A DNA stretch of 64,000 bases, taken from the NCBI GenBank assembly GCA_030280995.1, contig JASXTE010000009.1, forward strand, positions 3,008,501 to 3,072,500, written 5' to 3'. Both the position numbers and the translations under genes were made by a program. The DNA comes from Hemileia vastatrix (taxonomy: Eukaryota > Basidiomycota > Pucciniomycetes > Pucciniales > Zaghouaniaceae). Positions 32,309 to 43,400 of the stretch are shown here, one piece after another. Under the pieces are notes generated by a model. It saw only the letters and a list, made by a program, of their open reading frames with translations. It did not search any database and was not told the origin of the DNA. Position 1 is the stretch's first letter; each line of letters starts with the position of its first letter.

Positions 32309-33520
32309 CACTCTAATTCAGTGTCAAGGATGTTTCTAAAGTGCCTCCAACTCCAAATGAAGCCTCAGTAAAAGGGGTTCCATCTACACAAGAAAATGTT
32401 CTTGTCAGAAAATATTATTTATGGATATAAATGAGTACTTACAGTCAGGAAGCTCATCAAATTTATAGCCATCAGGGATGTTTAATGCTGAAGCAGCAGA
32501 AGGTTAATTGGTTGTTGGAGGATCTTCCAGAGATATATAAAGGTTTTCTGTATATTTTTCAATGGAGTGATGGGAAAGTGGATCTGAATCAAGCTGATCC
32601 TGGTGTAGAGTAAATTACAGGTGTTTTTTTTGAAGCAAATGTAGTTGGGTTTGTTGCAGGTGGTGGTGTACCAAGATTGTGGTAGGATAGAGCAGGAGAT
32701 GGTAATCTTGAAGGATAGTGATACCTCATGGATGAAGTTTTTGAAGAGAAGGAACTTTGAGAAAAATTTTAGGAAGGAAAAGGAGAACTGTAGTTTCTCC
32801 TTCTGGAAGGAGAGTGAGATTTTAGCTTTGAAGCAGTATTGGGGGCTCTGGTAGTATGTTGAGGGGTTCTATCTGGTCTTCTGGGAGCCTGGAAAGTATT
32901 TTTGTTGTTTCTTTGTTTTGAAAATTTAGATTGCATAGCTCTGGGAGCACTGGGAGGTTGTTTTTGAGGATTATTGTTGATTACTGGCTGATTTGGGACA
33001 CTTTGAGGCCGAATTTAGGTTTTTGAGCCTGATTTTTTCATCCCAGTGAGACAGGTGCTCCACCTGACATCAGGTAGACTACTTTGATGCATTCTAGTAG
33101 TCTAGAAGCTGGATTTGAATATTTTGGAGCTGTATTCACATAGATAATAGCAGAAGCTGAGATTTCAAAGCAGGTGTTTTGTTGGTAATTCTGGTTGTGG
33201 ATATTTTAGATCTTCTGGATGGTGCTGAGGACAAATAAGAAGAAGCTGGACCAAGCTCTGGGAATCTATTGGGAGACATGGAAATGTATTTGTGAGATGG
33301 AGAAGGAGGAGGTAAAGGGTAGTTATTATCCCAGTCACATCTTTTATTTTTTGGTGTTGCAAGAATCACAGGCCCTGTTTTAGAGTTTGACTTCTGGGGC
33401 TGGAAGAGGAAAGGTGCATGGTCTTCAAATTTGAATGCACTGCCTGCAAGCATAGTCCTTAGGAGCAGTAAAACAAGGAATATTTTAATGTTCATATTCA
33501 GCAGTACCAGGAGTAACCAT
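32309..33520 (-). pseudogene. Cys-rich, Ser/Pro-rich protein relic with intron
   Basis: Read on the minus strand from ATG 33520. Near the N-terminus is a Cys cluster, YACRQCIQI then RPCTFPLPAPE and NRACDSCNTKK, a CxxC...C / CxxC layout reminiscent of zinc-binding modules in basidiomycete proteins. A Ser/Pro/Gln/Arg-rich low-complexity region follows (33300-32640). The C-terminal exon joins by a GTAAGT donor (near 32440) and a TGTGTAG acceptor (near 32380) in frame to GTPFTEASFGVGG and a natural stop near 32309. Internal stops are all TAA or TGA where CAA or CGA is the simple precursor, and one frameshift lies near 33325. I cannot name the protein. It lies outside the neighbouring LTR and may be a transposon gene or a host gene. 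Confidence 0.55.
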
Positions 33521-33988
33521 GATCGGTGGAAAAATGAAGATCAATGAATGAAAATTTTTTGTCAGTGATGAGTAGATGATAAAATAGATGTTAAATTCTA
33601 ACAGGTAAAGATTTGGGTGCAGTATGCATGGTTATATGCAATCTTTAATTATGAATTCAATGCAGTTCATTTGAGATAAAAGATTTATAGTCCCCCAAGA
33701 CTATAAAATGAGAAAAATTGGGTGGAGTGCTTCAGGACTGAAAACTGTGTGTTTAAAAAATTAATGGGTGGAAGTATCCAAGGGAGGAGCTTCTAAATTT
33801 TTTAAAGTAAAGTTTGGGGGTAGTTGATGGGCTTGTTTCTCTGTGTAAAACTACAACAGAATGTTAGGTTTTTATCTAATTTTGTTTCTGGTTGATATCT
33901 GTTTCTGGGCTCTGTAATTTAGGTGAAGTCCCCGAAGACTTGAAACTGAGGATATGTGTCACCCAAGAAATTAAACTGAGGGTGTCTC
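33521..33988. other. Spacer next to a Gypsy LTR
   Basis: Upstream flank of the minus-strand relic and left flank of the LTR that starts at 33989. No further feature is visible. Confidence 0.5.
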
Positions 33989-34204
33989 TGTCAGTGTAGG
34001 ATAGTACTTAAGTATGATTTTATAGTAAATATTGATGGTCCTACTACTTAATATTAAGTTATTTATGGATTAGACCTCAGAGAATGACTAATAAAACTAT
34101 TATGCTCAATTTTTAAATCACAATATTTGTATTGGTGTGGACTAGTGGTATAAAATAGGCTAATAAAATATAGTTATATATAATAAAAAGATAATATCAA
34201 TTTA
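33989..34204 (-). repeat. LTR of a second Gypsy copy, left fragment
   Basis: Begins TGTCAG and follows the first 200 bp of the 24780 LTR with many substitutions (GGTCCTACTACTTA, TTAGACCTCAG). It breaks off at 34204 in ...CAATTTA, where the Helitron is inserted; the rest resumes at 41654. Confidence 0.85.
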
Positions 34205-34309
34205 CAAGCCTGCTACCCATCTACAATGCAGACATTCAGCAGCCTTGCACACACATCCAGAACTTCAGCCCAGATTTGTGTGCCTGCGTGCTGTGCACAT
34301 TGTATGGTA

Positions 34310-34610
34310 AAAATCCTTAAACATCTGGACCTTTGGCCTGGACTTTAGTCATAATAATTTTGAGTAATAATGATTGACATTATTATACATCCAGAGCTTT
34401 GGCTCAAATTTTTGTCTTAACTGTGTTGAATATGCATGATTGACATGATTACACATCCACACCTTTGGCCTGGATGTTTGTTATAACTGTCTTGAGTATG
34501 CTTATTTGGCATGATTACACATCTGGGCCAAAGTTCAGGATTTTTGTTATAAAAGTGTAGAATATGCATGATTGATATGATTATAAATCCAGAAATTTGT
34601 TCCAGATGTG
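34310..34610. repeat. ~70-bp tandem repeat near Helitron 3' end
   Basis: Four or five diverged units. Each has a palindromic core resembling CATCCAnAnCTTTGGCCTGG, followed by TTGTTATAACTGT and a GATTGACATGATTAC-type tail. It lies between the Helitron 3' end and the helicase stop codon and is non-coding. Confidence 0.7.
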
Positions 34611-34724
34611 AGTGATGTTAGCCTTGGATGGAATCAAGGCTAAAGGGTAATATAAGTGTATTGTTTTTATTAAAATCCCTCCCTTTCACAATAAATATTA
34701 AATAAAATTAATTAGGACTTCTTT

Positions 34725-37700
34725 TTATACAAAATTTACTGCCCTTCCTTCAGCTTTCTCAGGTAATAGTATATGGACATTTCCACTGTACTTTGACCTT
34801 GAAAGTGCTACATATAACTGACCATGTTCAGAAACTGGTGATTCAAGGTTAAGACCTACAATGTCTAAAGATTGACCTTGGGCCTTGTTGATTGTGATAC
34901 TATGAGCTAATATAACAGGTAGCTGAAACATGTGCAGTGTGAAAGGAAGACTGGAATTGGGTGAACTCTCTAATGTGACCCTTGGGATAAACACCCAATT
35001 TCCTTCATATGGTCCAGAGAGTATACATGCTTCTATCAAATTTCTTTCATTATGTGTAAGCACCATCCTGGTGCCATTACATAAGCCTGCAGCTGGGTCA
35101 AGATTATGAAGTAACATGATGGGGAAACCCTTCTTTAGTGAAAAAGAGTGTAGAGAAAAACCTGATGGATTGACGGTGTTTAAGCAATCTATCAGAAATA
35201 GATTTTTTGGTGATCCATCATCAGAAATGGCTTGATAAGCACTATAAAAAGTTGAGATACTTTCTGGTAGAATATTCAGAACAAATTTGTTAACTTCATC
35301 TACATCCACATTTTTTTTGGCTAGGATGACCCTACTTTTTAAGTACCTGAGCAGGGAAACTTCATCACTGTTGTCAAAAAAATTAATTCAAGGGTATACC
35401 ACAGTGACTAATTATTTTAACCCATCAGGCCCACTGGAAACATAGTGTTTAGAAGGGATCTTCACCAAATCTGGATTTGGTGTTCTTCCTTCCCCAATTT
35501 GAAGGATCCACTCAGGAAAATGGGCAGAATCTTGTACTTGCTCATCATTCATTCCTGTCTAAAAAAGCCTTGTGTTGATAGTCAGGTGGAGTTTCTTAAC
35601 TTTTTGCCAGATAGTGCTGTGAATTAGAGTTGAAGATAATATCTGTCCTCTTGAGCCTTTTGGTACAACTGGAAGGCATTGTCTAAAGTCCCCTGAAGAA
35701 TGACATAAAATTACAAGAAAGTAATATATTTTGGAATCAGTACAAATGTATGATAATGGAAATTGAAATATATATATTTATCCATTTATTTAATAAAAAA
35801 GAAATTTTAACAGTTATATTTTAGTTGAAAATGAATACCAGAAAAAAGCATAAAAATTCCCCCAAAAGCAAGATTTTTTTTCAGGATATCCTGTAAACTT
35901 CTATCCACAACCTCAGAAAAATGGAAATGTTGTGCTGGAGATTCATCCCATATGATTAACTTTGTCATCCTCAGAAGTTTAGCTAGGTCACTCTGTGCTT
36001 TAATATGACAATATGAATCTTGATTTATATCAAGTGGAATCTTAAGCCTGAAATGAGCTGTCCTTCCCCCTTCTAAAAGTATAGATGCTATCCAAGAAGA
36101 TAAAACCGCAAGAACAATGTGTCTGTTACTTCTGAACCATTCCAGGATCATGTCCTCAAAAAAAATTTTACTGCTTCCCCCAGGTCCATCCAAGAAAAAT
36201 ATTCCACCCTCTCCAGATGCATGGGCTTTTGTAACTGCATTAAAAGAATTTTTCTGGTCTACATTGGACAAATGATACTGATTTCTCCATTTTTCAATAA
36301 GCTCCTGCCTGTCATATGACTGTTCTTCCAAGATGAGTTGACCTTTAGATAGATGAAAGTGTTTTGTTGGCCCAGGAAGTCTGTATTCAGATAAAGAGTA
36401 GCCTTGTTTATTAAGAAGGAGGCTAATAAGACTCAAAGTGTAATCTGTGATTTTCTGGTTGGAAGGCTGCAAAATGTGAAAATTTGTTTGAAGGATATGT
36501 TGGAAGTCATCCCCAAGTGCCCAAATGTGTGATCCAAGAAGACCCAATGGATCAGCAGAATATTTCCAGATTATAATAGAAGTGAATAGTTGTCTGAATT
36601 GATTCCCAGTCTTCATTAATGATTCTTCATCCAAGCATTTCATTTATTCAGCATCATCTTTTAAAAGACCGTATTCCAAGCAAGCCACCTTGAATCTTCG
36701 GTAATGGACACCATGCACATTTCTCAGAGCTTCATAGCTTATTGTTCCAGCCACATGGTAAAGCAGAAGGCACAAGTAAGACCGTTCTTGAGCATTTGGT
36801 CCACAAAAGGCAACATGCCCAATGGCTGTGTCTCTTTGTTGAATTGTCCACTTTTTGCTACTTCTGCACACCAACTTTGAATTAGGAAGGAGTAAAATTA
36901 TAGAAGAACATCCTAAGGTCTCACACATTCCAAACAAACTGGATTGGAGCATCAGGATAGCTGACCCCCTGGGCCACCTCAGCAGTTGGGGCATTAGAGC
37001 ATGCTTTAAACCACTCTTTTAGGGTAGCTTTCCTGTTTCCAAACACAGAACCTTCAATTAACATTTCCCCCCTAAGATTAAATATAACTGTCTGTTGGTC
37101 AGGCAAATGGAGCTGTAATCTTGTAACTTCTGTTTCATGAACATGAAGTGGAAAAGCAAACAATTGAAAGAATGCTTCAACTGCTGAAACATACCTACCA
37201 TCCAGATATTCCTTGGCCTCATCTATTATTCCGTCAGTCTGCAGGACCATAGAGGAATGATCATGACCCTTGTACACATATTTATAGAGATACTTGACTG
37301 AAGATATTGTAGTTTCCACTTCCACATTTATATGAAAATTAAATCTTCTAGAGAGATAAGGATTATAAGGCACCACATTTTGACTTTTTTATTGAAAGAT
37401 TCCTTCAAATTTTTGAAATTTTTGGCCATCACTTCTCCTACAATATAATGGATATCCATCTTCATCCATCTGTGATGTGTCATTATATTTTCTAGGGTAT
37501 CTTTTAGAAAATTTAACATCTTTCATACATGAAGCATGTGGGTTGAAAGAGCCACAGGGGCCATGGAGTGTACAGGTTGTTATTGTATGAAAAATTACAG
37601 GATCTTTCTCAGGGGCAGGTAACTCAGCTTAATCAATTGTGTCAAATTTTTCCATTGTATCTGGATTGACCTCTGAGTCCAAGCATAAGAGTATTTGTGC

Positions 37701-39824
37701 ATGTGGTAGGCCTCTCTTCTGAAACTCAATGACATAAAAGTGTGGTAAGACAGTACCCAAACTCCCCTTTCCCTTGGTTCCTGACTCCTATGCAGCTCTT
37801 TATTTATAAATTCTTTCATAATGACATCAAGTTTCAGTATGAACACCCTGGAAAGCAATTCTGGAGTATCCTGCGCAGTTTGACTTTCAAGAAGCATATC
37901 TTTTATCTCCTTTCATTTTAGATTGCAAGTGATTTTGTTAAAAAGATCTGGCTTTCCAAATTTCCATACAATCACCATAGAATCATAAAATAGCTGATCC
38001 ATGTTACGTGTTCCCCCTACAAAAGAAAAAAGGCAGAATAATTCACTTTTGAACTTTATTAAGATCAGTCCCATTATTTATAGAATCTTCCACACTACAA
38101 TAAAGGTCCTCACAGAGTTTATCCTAATTTTTAGAGAGGTAGTCACTACACAATATAGGGGGTGGACTTGCTAGCAAGTCACCAACCTGAACTCAGACAA
38201 AACTCAGATGGAGCTCAGACTGAACTCATACTGAACTCATATTGAACTCTACTTGAAGACCCACATAAAACTGTTCTGCTGAGTGGTGTTCATCCCTGAT
38301 TGTATGGTTCCTTTGTCAATAGCTCAATTTGTGTTCAATCTGTGGTAATTTTGAGTCCAAGGTTGCGGACTTGCTAACAAGTCCGCCCCCCATATTGTGT
38401 GGTGAGTGCAGTCTTTTTTTCATTTGAGCATAACAATAATCCAAGTACTTCTGAAATAATGATCAAGATAAGTGCAGTAGAAGAAAACCATTTGGATGTT
38501 AGTGTTCTATATATGTGATATATTGCATTTGAGAGATATTTTTTGATCCTCCTCTACCACGCACAACTTCATATAGAGGTACATGCAAATTGAGAAGTAC
38601 AAAGAAATATAAAATTTATATAAATGAACTGAAAAGGACTAAATTAAAAAAATATATATTAAAAAAAACCTGGTTCCTCACCATCATTCATATCACTATC
38701 CAACTGATGTCTTTCTGTGAAGGAAATCCCTATTGCCAGACAACCTCACCATAAGGGGAAAGAAGTGGAAATCGCAATGGGGAACATCTGGGATGTAATT
38801 CAGATATCCTTTGAAGGAGGCCATCTCTTTGCGCCAGAATGATATCCCTAAGGCTTGAAATTCCTCACCACATCCATGCATGATCAAACCTACTTCATTC
38901 AAGTAGGGTTGTTATAGATTTGTAGGTCAACATTTGGGAAAGTGGTACTTTTGAGGCAGAGTTTGATAGGGAAGTTTGACTGAGTAACTCATTCTTTAGC
39001 TTTTTTGAACAATGCAACAAGTGGATTGAATCTGTCAAAAATTTCTTGAAAAGAGATAACTACATGGAGGAGAACATTTCCATGTAATTTTTACACTTTT
39101 TTCAGGGCCTGCTGTAGAGGATCATGCTGAGTAACAAAAATTTGTGCAAATTTTTCAGCACCATCTATTGGTGGTAGGAGAGAGCCAATATATTGAAGCA
39201 GTTCACCAGATATTTGGAAAGTAAAGACACCCTTTTGTCCCCAGGTTGAATGATCAATTTTTGCAGCAAGAAAGGTCATTTCCATGGCATTATTATAATT
39301 TTGAATGTTTTTCCTGAAGTTATTTTTATCTGCAGAAATCATTTGCATTTGAAAGTTAGAAAATATACAGATAAAAGAGATAAAATTAGTTATTGGATAC
39401 ATATGTGCAAAAGAAGTATTATACAACCATGGTTCAAATCCTTGAAATAGTGTTTTGACTCTGTTGTTGGTTCAAGTGTGATTGGTATGACAACCTTTCC
39501 TTCACTGTAGCAAGTAGAAAACCTAGGTTTCCTTATGGGTGATGCCACAAGTTTCTCCTCCAACCAATGAGCTTCCCCACAATAACCACAAATTACATCA
39601 CATATTTGCAAGGAGTGAGGCTGAGAATATGAGGGGGTGAGGGGCCTTCTTCCAAGTGGCAATGAAGCGATTTTTGAGGAAAAAGCTGAGTTAATAGATG
39701 GCCTTTCTGGAACTGGGGCATTGGATGCAAAAGGCAGTTTAAAATTGCTATTGTGTTGAATTATAGTTTGAAAACCTGATTTTCCACAGGGTCTACTACC
39801 CCTTGTAGTGCAATATGGACACAT
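34725..39824 (-). pseudogene. Helitron RepHel (Rep nuclease plus PIF1-like helicase)
   Basis: Starts at ATG 39824 with MCPYC. The N-terminal part has ICGYCGEAHWLEE and FRKNIQNYNNAM/TFQISGELLQYIGSLLP. The middle has RDIILAQRDGLLQRISELHP near 38800, then the Rep domain: GLPHAQILLCLD near 37700, where the HUH motif reads H-A-Q, and VVPYNPYLSRRFNFHINVEV followed by YLYKYVYKG, which holds the paired tyrosines. The helicase has a damaged Walker A (GPGGSSKI), Walker B IIWDESPAQ, GDFRQCLPVVP across an intron (35838-35693), and a good C-terminal module (NKAQGQSLDIVGL, HGQLYVALSRSK). Stops occur near 37900, 36641, 35560 and 35410. A CACTA MITE (38144-38404) interrupts the Rep half. The gene is dead. 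Confidence 0.85.
38144..38404. mobile_element. CACTA-type MITE, copy 2
   Basis: 261-bp copy in the opposite orientation to 26287-26536, with target duplication AGT (38141-38143, 38405-38407). TIRs are CACTACACAATATAGGGGGT and its inverse, and the subterminal palindrome GACTTGCTAGCAAGTC is intact at the left. It is inserted within the Helitron gene, so it is younger than the Helitron. Confidence 0.88.
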
Positions 39825-40382
39825 GATTAAAACTACAAAGAAGATACACAGAGCAGAGAATTGGTCACATAATCATTCTTCATAAAGATAAATTGTGTTT
39901 TTCTCCAAAGACAATAAATGCAAGGTTATACAAAATGATACAATATTATATTATATCTACACATATTATATCTAAAAATTGTATTATATACATAAAAAAC
40001 TATTTTCATCATACATCTTAAATCATCACATGAATTATCATCATATATATCTATACATAAAAAATTAATATTATCTATGAAATATCATATCTATACATAA
40101 AATACATAAAAAATATTATAAAAATAAGAAATATCATATATATTTTGATCATAAATATCAATTGTTTTCCATATCAATATAAATTATAGCTTATATTTAT
40201 ATTATAAACTATTTCTGCATCAAATGATGAAAATGATACATTATTTTAATATCAATTGAATTTCATCATATTACTTCATATGATGAAATTTGTGAAGCAA
40301 TATATATCAATTGCATTTAATGAAAAATATCAATTATCCTTTTTTTAGAAAGTTAAGTCACCAGTTCTTTTATATATAAAGA
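39825..40382. other. Helitron 5' region and internal TC terminus
   Basis: AT-rich region upstream of the RepHel start. It ends at 40382, where the minus strand reads A|TCTTTATATATAAAAGAACT, closely matching the outer Helitron 5' end at 41653. No gene is present. Confidence 0.6.
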
Positions 40383-41653
40383 TATAAAGATATATCATAG
40401 TCTCAGTATAATTTTACTGCTGCATATGATCATGTTCATGAAGCCATATATATAAATTCAATTATATTGCAAATATATATAAATATCATTTGCATATTAT
40501 TACAAATATATTAATCTCTATATATTTATTTATATTTATATATATATTAATATCTATATTTATTTATATATAGATAGTGGTTTATTTGTATATGTTCTTC
40601 TTCAAATGAAGAATTTGATGAATAAAAAATTGATAGAAGGGGAAAAGAAAAACATATATAGTGAGAAAGATGATTAAATAGAAATAAAACAGAAAGAAAA
40701 CCATACCTTACTAAGTGGTAGAGATATGGGTGGCCCGTGTGTCAGGTGGGTGGTGCAAGAGGTGATTGTTTGGGTGGAGGCAGAGGTGGGATTTCCTTGA
40801 AGGGGGGAGGTAGTGTTAAAAAGTAAAAAAAAGGGAAAAAAAAAGAAGAAAAAAAATACATACAAACTTTTAGTGGGGGTGGGGTGGTGTGCAAGGTGGT
40901 GGAGGTGGATGTGGGTGGCGCAGGAGATGATCAAAGGAGGTGGGAATTTCTGGAAAGGGAGGAAGTTTTAAAAAGAAAAAAAAGAAAAAAAAACCTACCA
41001 AAAGTTAGTGAAGGTGGGGTGGTGTGCATGGTGGTGGAGGTGGATGTGGGTGGTGCAGGAGGTGATCAACAGAGGTGGGCATTGCTGGAAGGGGCAAGTT
41101 ATTTTTTAAAAAAATAAAAATAAAATACTTGAAAACAGTTGGTGGAGGTGGGGTGGTGTGCCAGGTGGTAGAGGTGGATGTTGGTGACACAGGAGGTGAT
41201 TGATGAAGGTGGGTGTTTCTGGAAAGAAAGGAAGTGTTATAAAGAAAAAAAAATGAAAACTTACCTGGGTGGACCAAGGAGGAGGGTTGTGGGTATGTGT
41301 GATGTGGAGGGGTGGAGCTGGAGTTGATGTGAGGGCGGTGGGGGGGGGGAAGTTAGGTTAGCGGCCAAGGGTAAATAGGTGGGGTGGAAGTGGAGGTGGA
41401 TTAAAAGAAAAAAATGAAAACTTACAAGCACGGGTATGTGTGATGTGGAAGGCTGGTGAAGGAGAAGTTAGGTTAGTGGCCAAGGTTAAATAGGTGGGGT
41501 GGATGTTGATGTGGATTGAAAGAAAAAAATGAATTAAAACTTACCAGGGTGGAGCTGGAGTTGGTGCGAGGGTGGTGGGGGGGGAAGTTAGGTTAGCAGC
41601 CAAATATGCCATTTTTTACAAAGTTAGGGAACCAGTTCTTTCATATATATAGA
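40383..41653. repeat. Outer Helitron segment with intron-like tandem units
   Basis: Contains about four G-rich units of ~130 bp at roughly 40710-41250. Each has GGTGGGGTGGTGTG, GGAGGTGGATGTGGGTGG and an A-rich run. A second series of ~100-120-bp units follows at 41260-41600 (AAGTTAGGTTAGYRGCCAA). On the minus strand several units read as a donor (GTAGGT or GTAAGT), a long T/C tract and CCAG, followed by a Pro/His-rich exon-like stretch. ORFs through it are compositional. The right end is a Helitron 5' terminus. Confidence 0.7.
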
Positions 41654-42614
41654 TAAAGCCTTTAGAATATATTTTTATATGATAATAATTGTTTAATGAT
41701 GATTAATTAACATGTAGTAAGCAATTGATGTCCAATAACACACCAAATCCTCCTTTGCTTATACCAAAATCCACTGGAGTGGACAGACCTTAAATCCAGA
41801 TGATGTCACTGCTATCCCTGGCAATTACAGCACTTTGAGGGCTCATAACCTCCCCATGGCACCCACTTAAAGAATTTTCAACACCCAGACCTCCAGTAAG
41901 GACCCTCCATCACAATTAATGATATCACACACCCATACAATAAATAGCAAACAAAGATAAAAGCATATACCATAAAGAAACAGGTAAAACAACTCATCCA
42001 AAGAGAATATAATGAAAACCAAAGTATATATAGGAACCAAATCAACATTCCTAGCCCCCAATAGCATACCCAAGCATCCAAATCGACCCAATAATCATAT
42101 TCCAACCCATAAATCTGTGAAAATCCATTAAGGGAAGCAAATTAAGCTATCCAAACTTGATATATGTGCCTGAAAGAGGTTTTTATGCTTGTGTAGGCAT
42201 GGTGAACCCATTAAAAAAGTCCATATGACCTAAAATAAGAATAAGAATAAATCTTATAGGATATTTAGAGGATCAAACCTGCATATAGACCTATATATAC
42301 ATAGTATAACTGCATATTTCACTGAATATGAGGTTTATGCATACATATAAGCTTATGTATGTCTCTAATTACTTAATATCACTTAATATAAGTATATTTT
42401 GACTCTTTTAGCACTTCAATTTGTATTATGGGGCTATTAATGAGCTACTTAAACTCCTATAAGTCATATAATAGTGTAATAAGTATATATATAAGCATAA
42501 TAACCATATATATAAGTATTATAACCATAATTTTAACTTATAAGCTTAATTTAATTAAGGTTTTATAATTTGAAACATAAGAAATACTCAGTTCTGGGGA
42601 TACCTAGGCTGAAA
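41654..42614 (-). repeat. LTR of the second Gypsy copy, right fragment
   Basis: Resumes the LTR broken at 34204 and ends ...GGCTGAAA, a decayed CTGACA. The block 41745-41912 is far more conserved against 25090-25262 than the AT-rich flanks. Confidence 0.85.
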
Positions 42615-43400
42615 TTTTCCCCCAAAACATTAAAATGAGGAGTGGTGTATTGATTCAATCAGGAGTCAAGTAGAGTAATTACTAGAACAGAACAAGGACA
42701 GATGGGGATCAAGAATTAAATGAGTCAAGGGAAGAAGAGAAACTATCCACATTCTTTTTATATTTCTGGATCAGTAGTTTTATTTTATCAAGGTCCTGTT
42801 GGTCACTGGAACGAATCTCTTGAAATTAGGATAAGAGAAGTTGTTTTTGGGAGTTGGACTTGAAGGCAGTTAAGTTGAATTGAGGATTGAGTACATTGAT
42901 TCCCACATTATCATTATCATCATGGTTATTTTTATCTTTGTTGATATCACCTGGTATGGAAGTGACTGGAAGGGGTCAGTGAATTGTAATGAAGAACAAA
43001 AAAAGGGTACTAGCTCTCAAGAAGAGTGGAGGAAGTTGATAGAGTGAAAGGGGTGATATTTTTGTCTCTTCTGGAGTAGTGGAATATTTTTGTTATCCAG
43101 CGTTTATGGTTTAGAGGTCTATGTCTTTTGGCTGGAGAAGATTTAGTAGTTAGTTGAGTAGAGGGTCCTGGTTGGACAGATGATGAAGTTAGTGGTTTTG
43201 GTCTATGGCAGACTTTGTTTCTTTTGTGGTGATAGGAATCACAAGCAAATATGTAAGGTTGAACAGGTCCCTGATGGTGCAGATAAGGTTGTTTTCAATA
43301 CAGTATTAGCAGAGATTCATTTATGTGAAGTTGGATTGGTAAGATGGTAGATGAAGGAGTAGATGTGCAAGAATAAGGAAATTATTAATTTTAGAAAGGA
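42615..43400 (-). pseudogene. Decayed 3' end of a Gypsy pol
   Basis: Next to the LTR is a decayed purine tract (minus strand of CCCCCAAAACATT...). A minus-strand segment near 42745-42840 (SDQQDLDKIKLLIQKYKK) resembles the extreme C-terminus of the Gag-Pol at 18401. A longer basic Ser/Pro frame near 42990-43270 may be its upstream part. Stops and frameshifts are frequent. The rest of the element is lost at the junction with the LTR at 43401. Confidence 0.4.

Larger units (their letters stand above)
34205..41653 (-). mobile_element. Helitron inserted in a Gypsy LTR
   Basis: The LTR sequence is continuous if this segment is removed. On the minus strand the host reads GGCTTTA, then the element from TCTATATATATGAAAG to GGGTAGCAGGCTTG, then TAAATTG. 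This matches the Helitron rule of insertion between A and T with a 5' TC and no target duplication. The 3' end is CTTG rather than the usual CTRR, so it is atypical or mutated. The coding part is a RepHel gene (39824 to 34725). A second TC terminus occurs internally at 40382, also preceded by A, so the segment 40383-41653 may be a separate, older Helitron end. Confidence 0.75.

Noticed and set aside
33136..33495. 119-codon frame with an apparent signal peptide (MNIKIFLVLLLLRTML), effector-like
   Set aside because: The neighbouring frame carries the Cys-rich pseudogene with consistent C-to-T stops and an intron. The hydrophobic start is its out-of-frame shadow at the 5' end.
38696..38902. 68-codon minus-strand frame
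   Set aside because: The Helitron Rep reading (RDIILAQRDGLLQRISELHP) is in another frame of the same bases.
40674..41277. Pro/His-rich and Gly/Val-rich frames
   Set aside because: They arise from a G-rich tandem repeat. I treat them as repeat units, although splice-like signals are reported as a finding.
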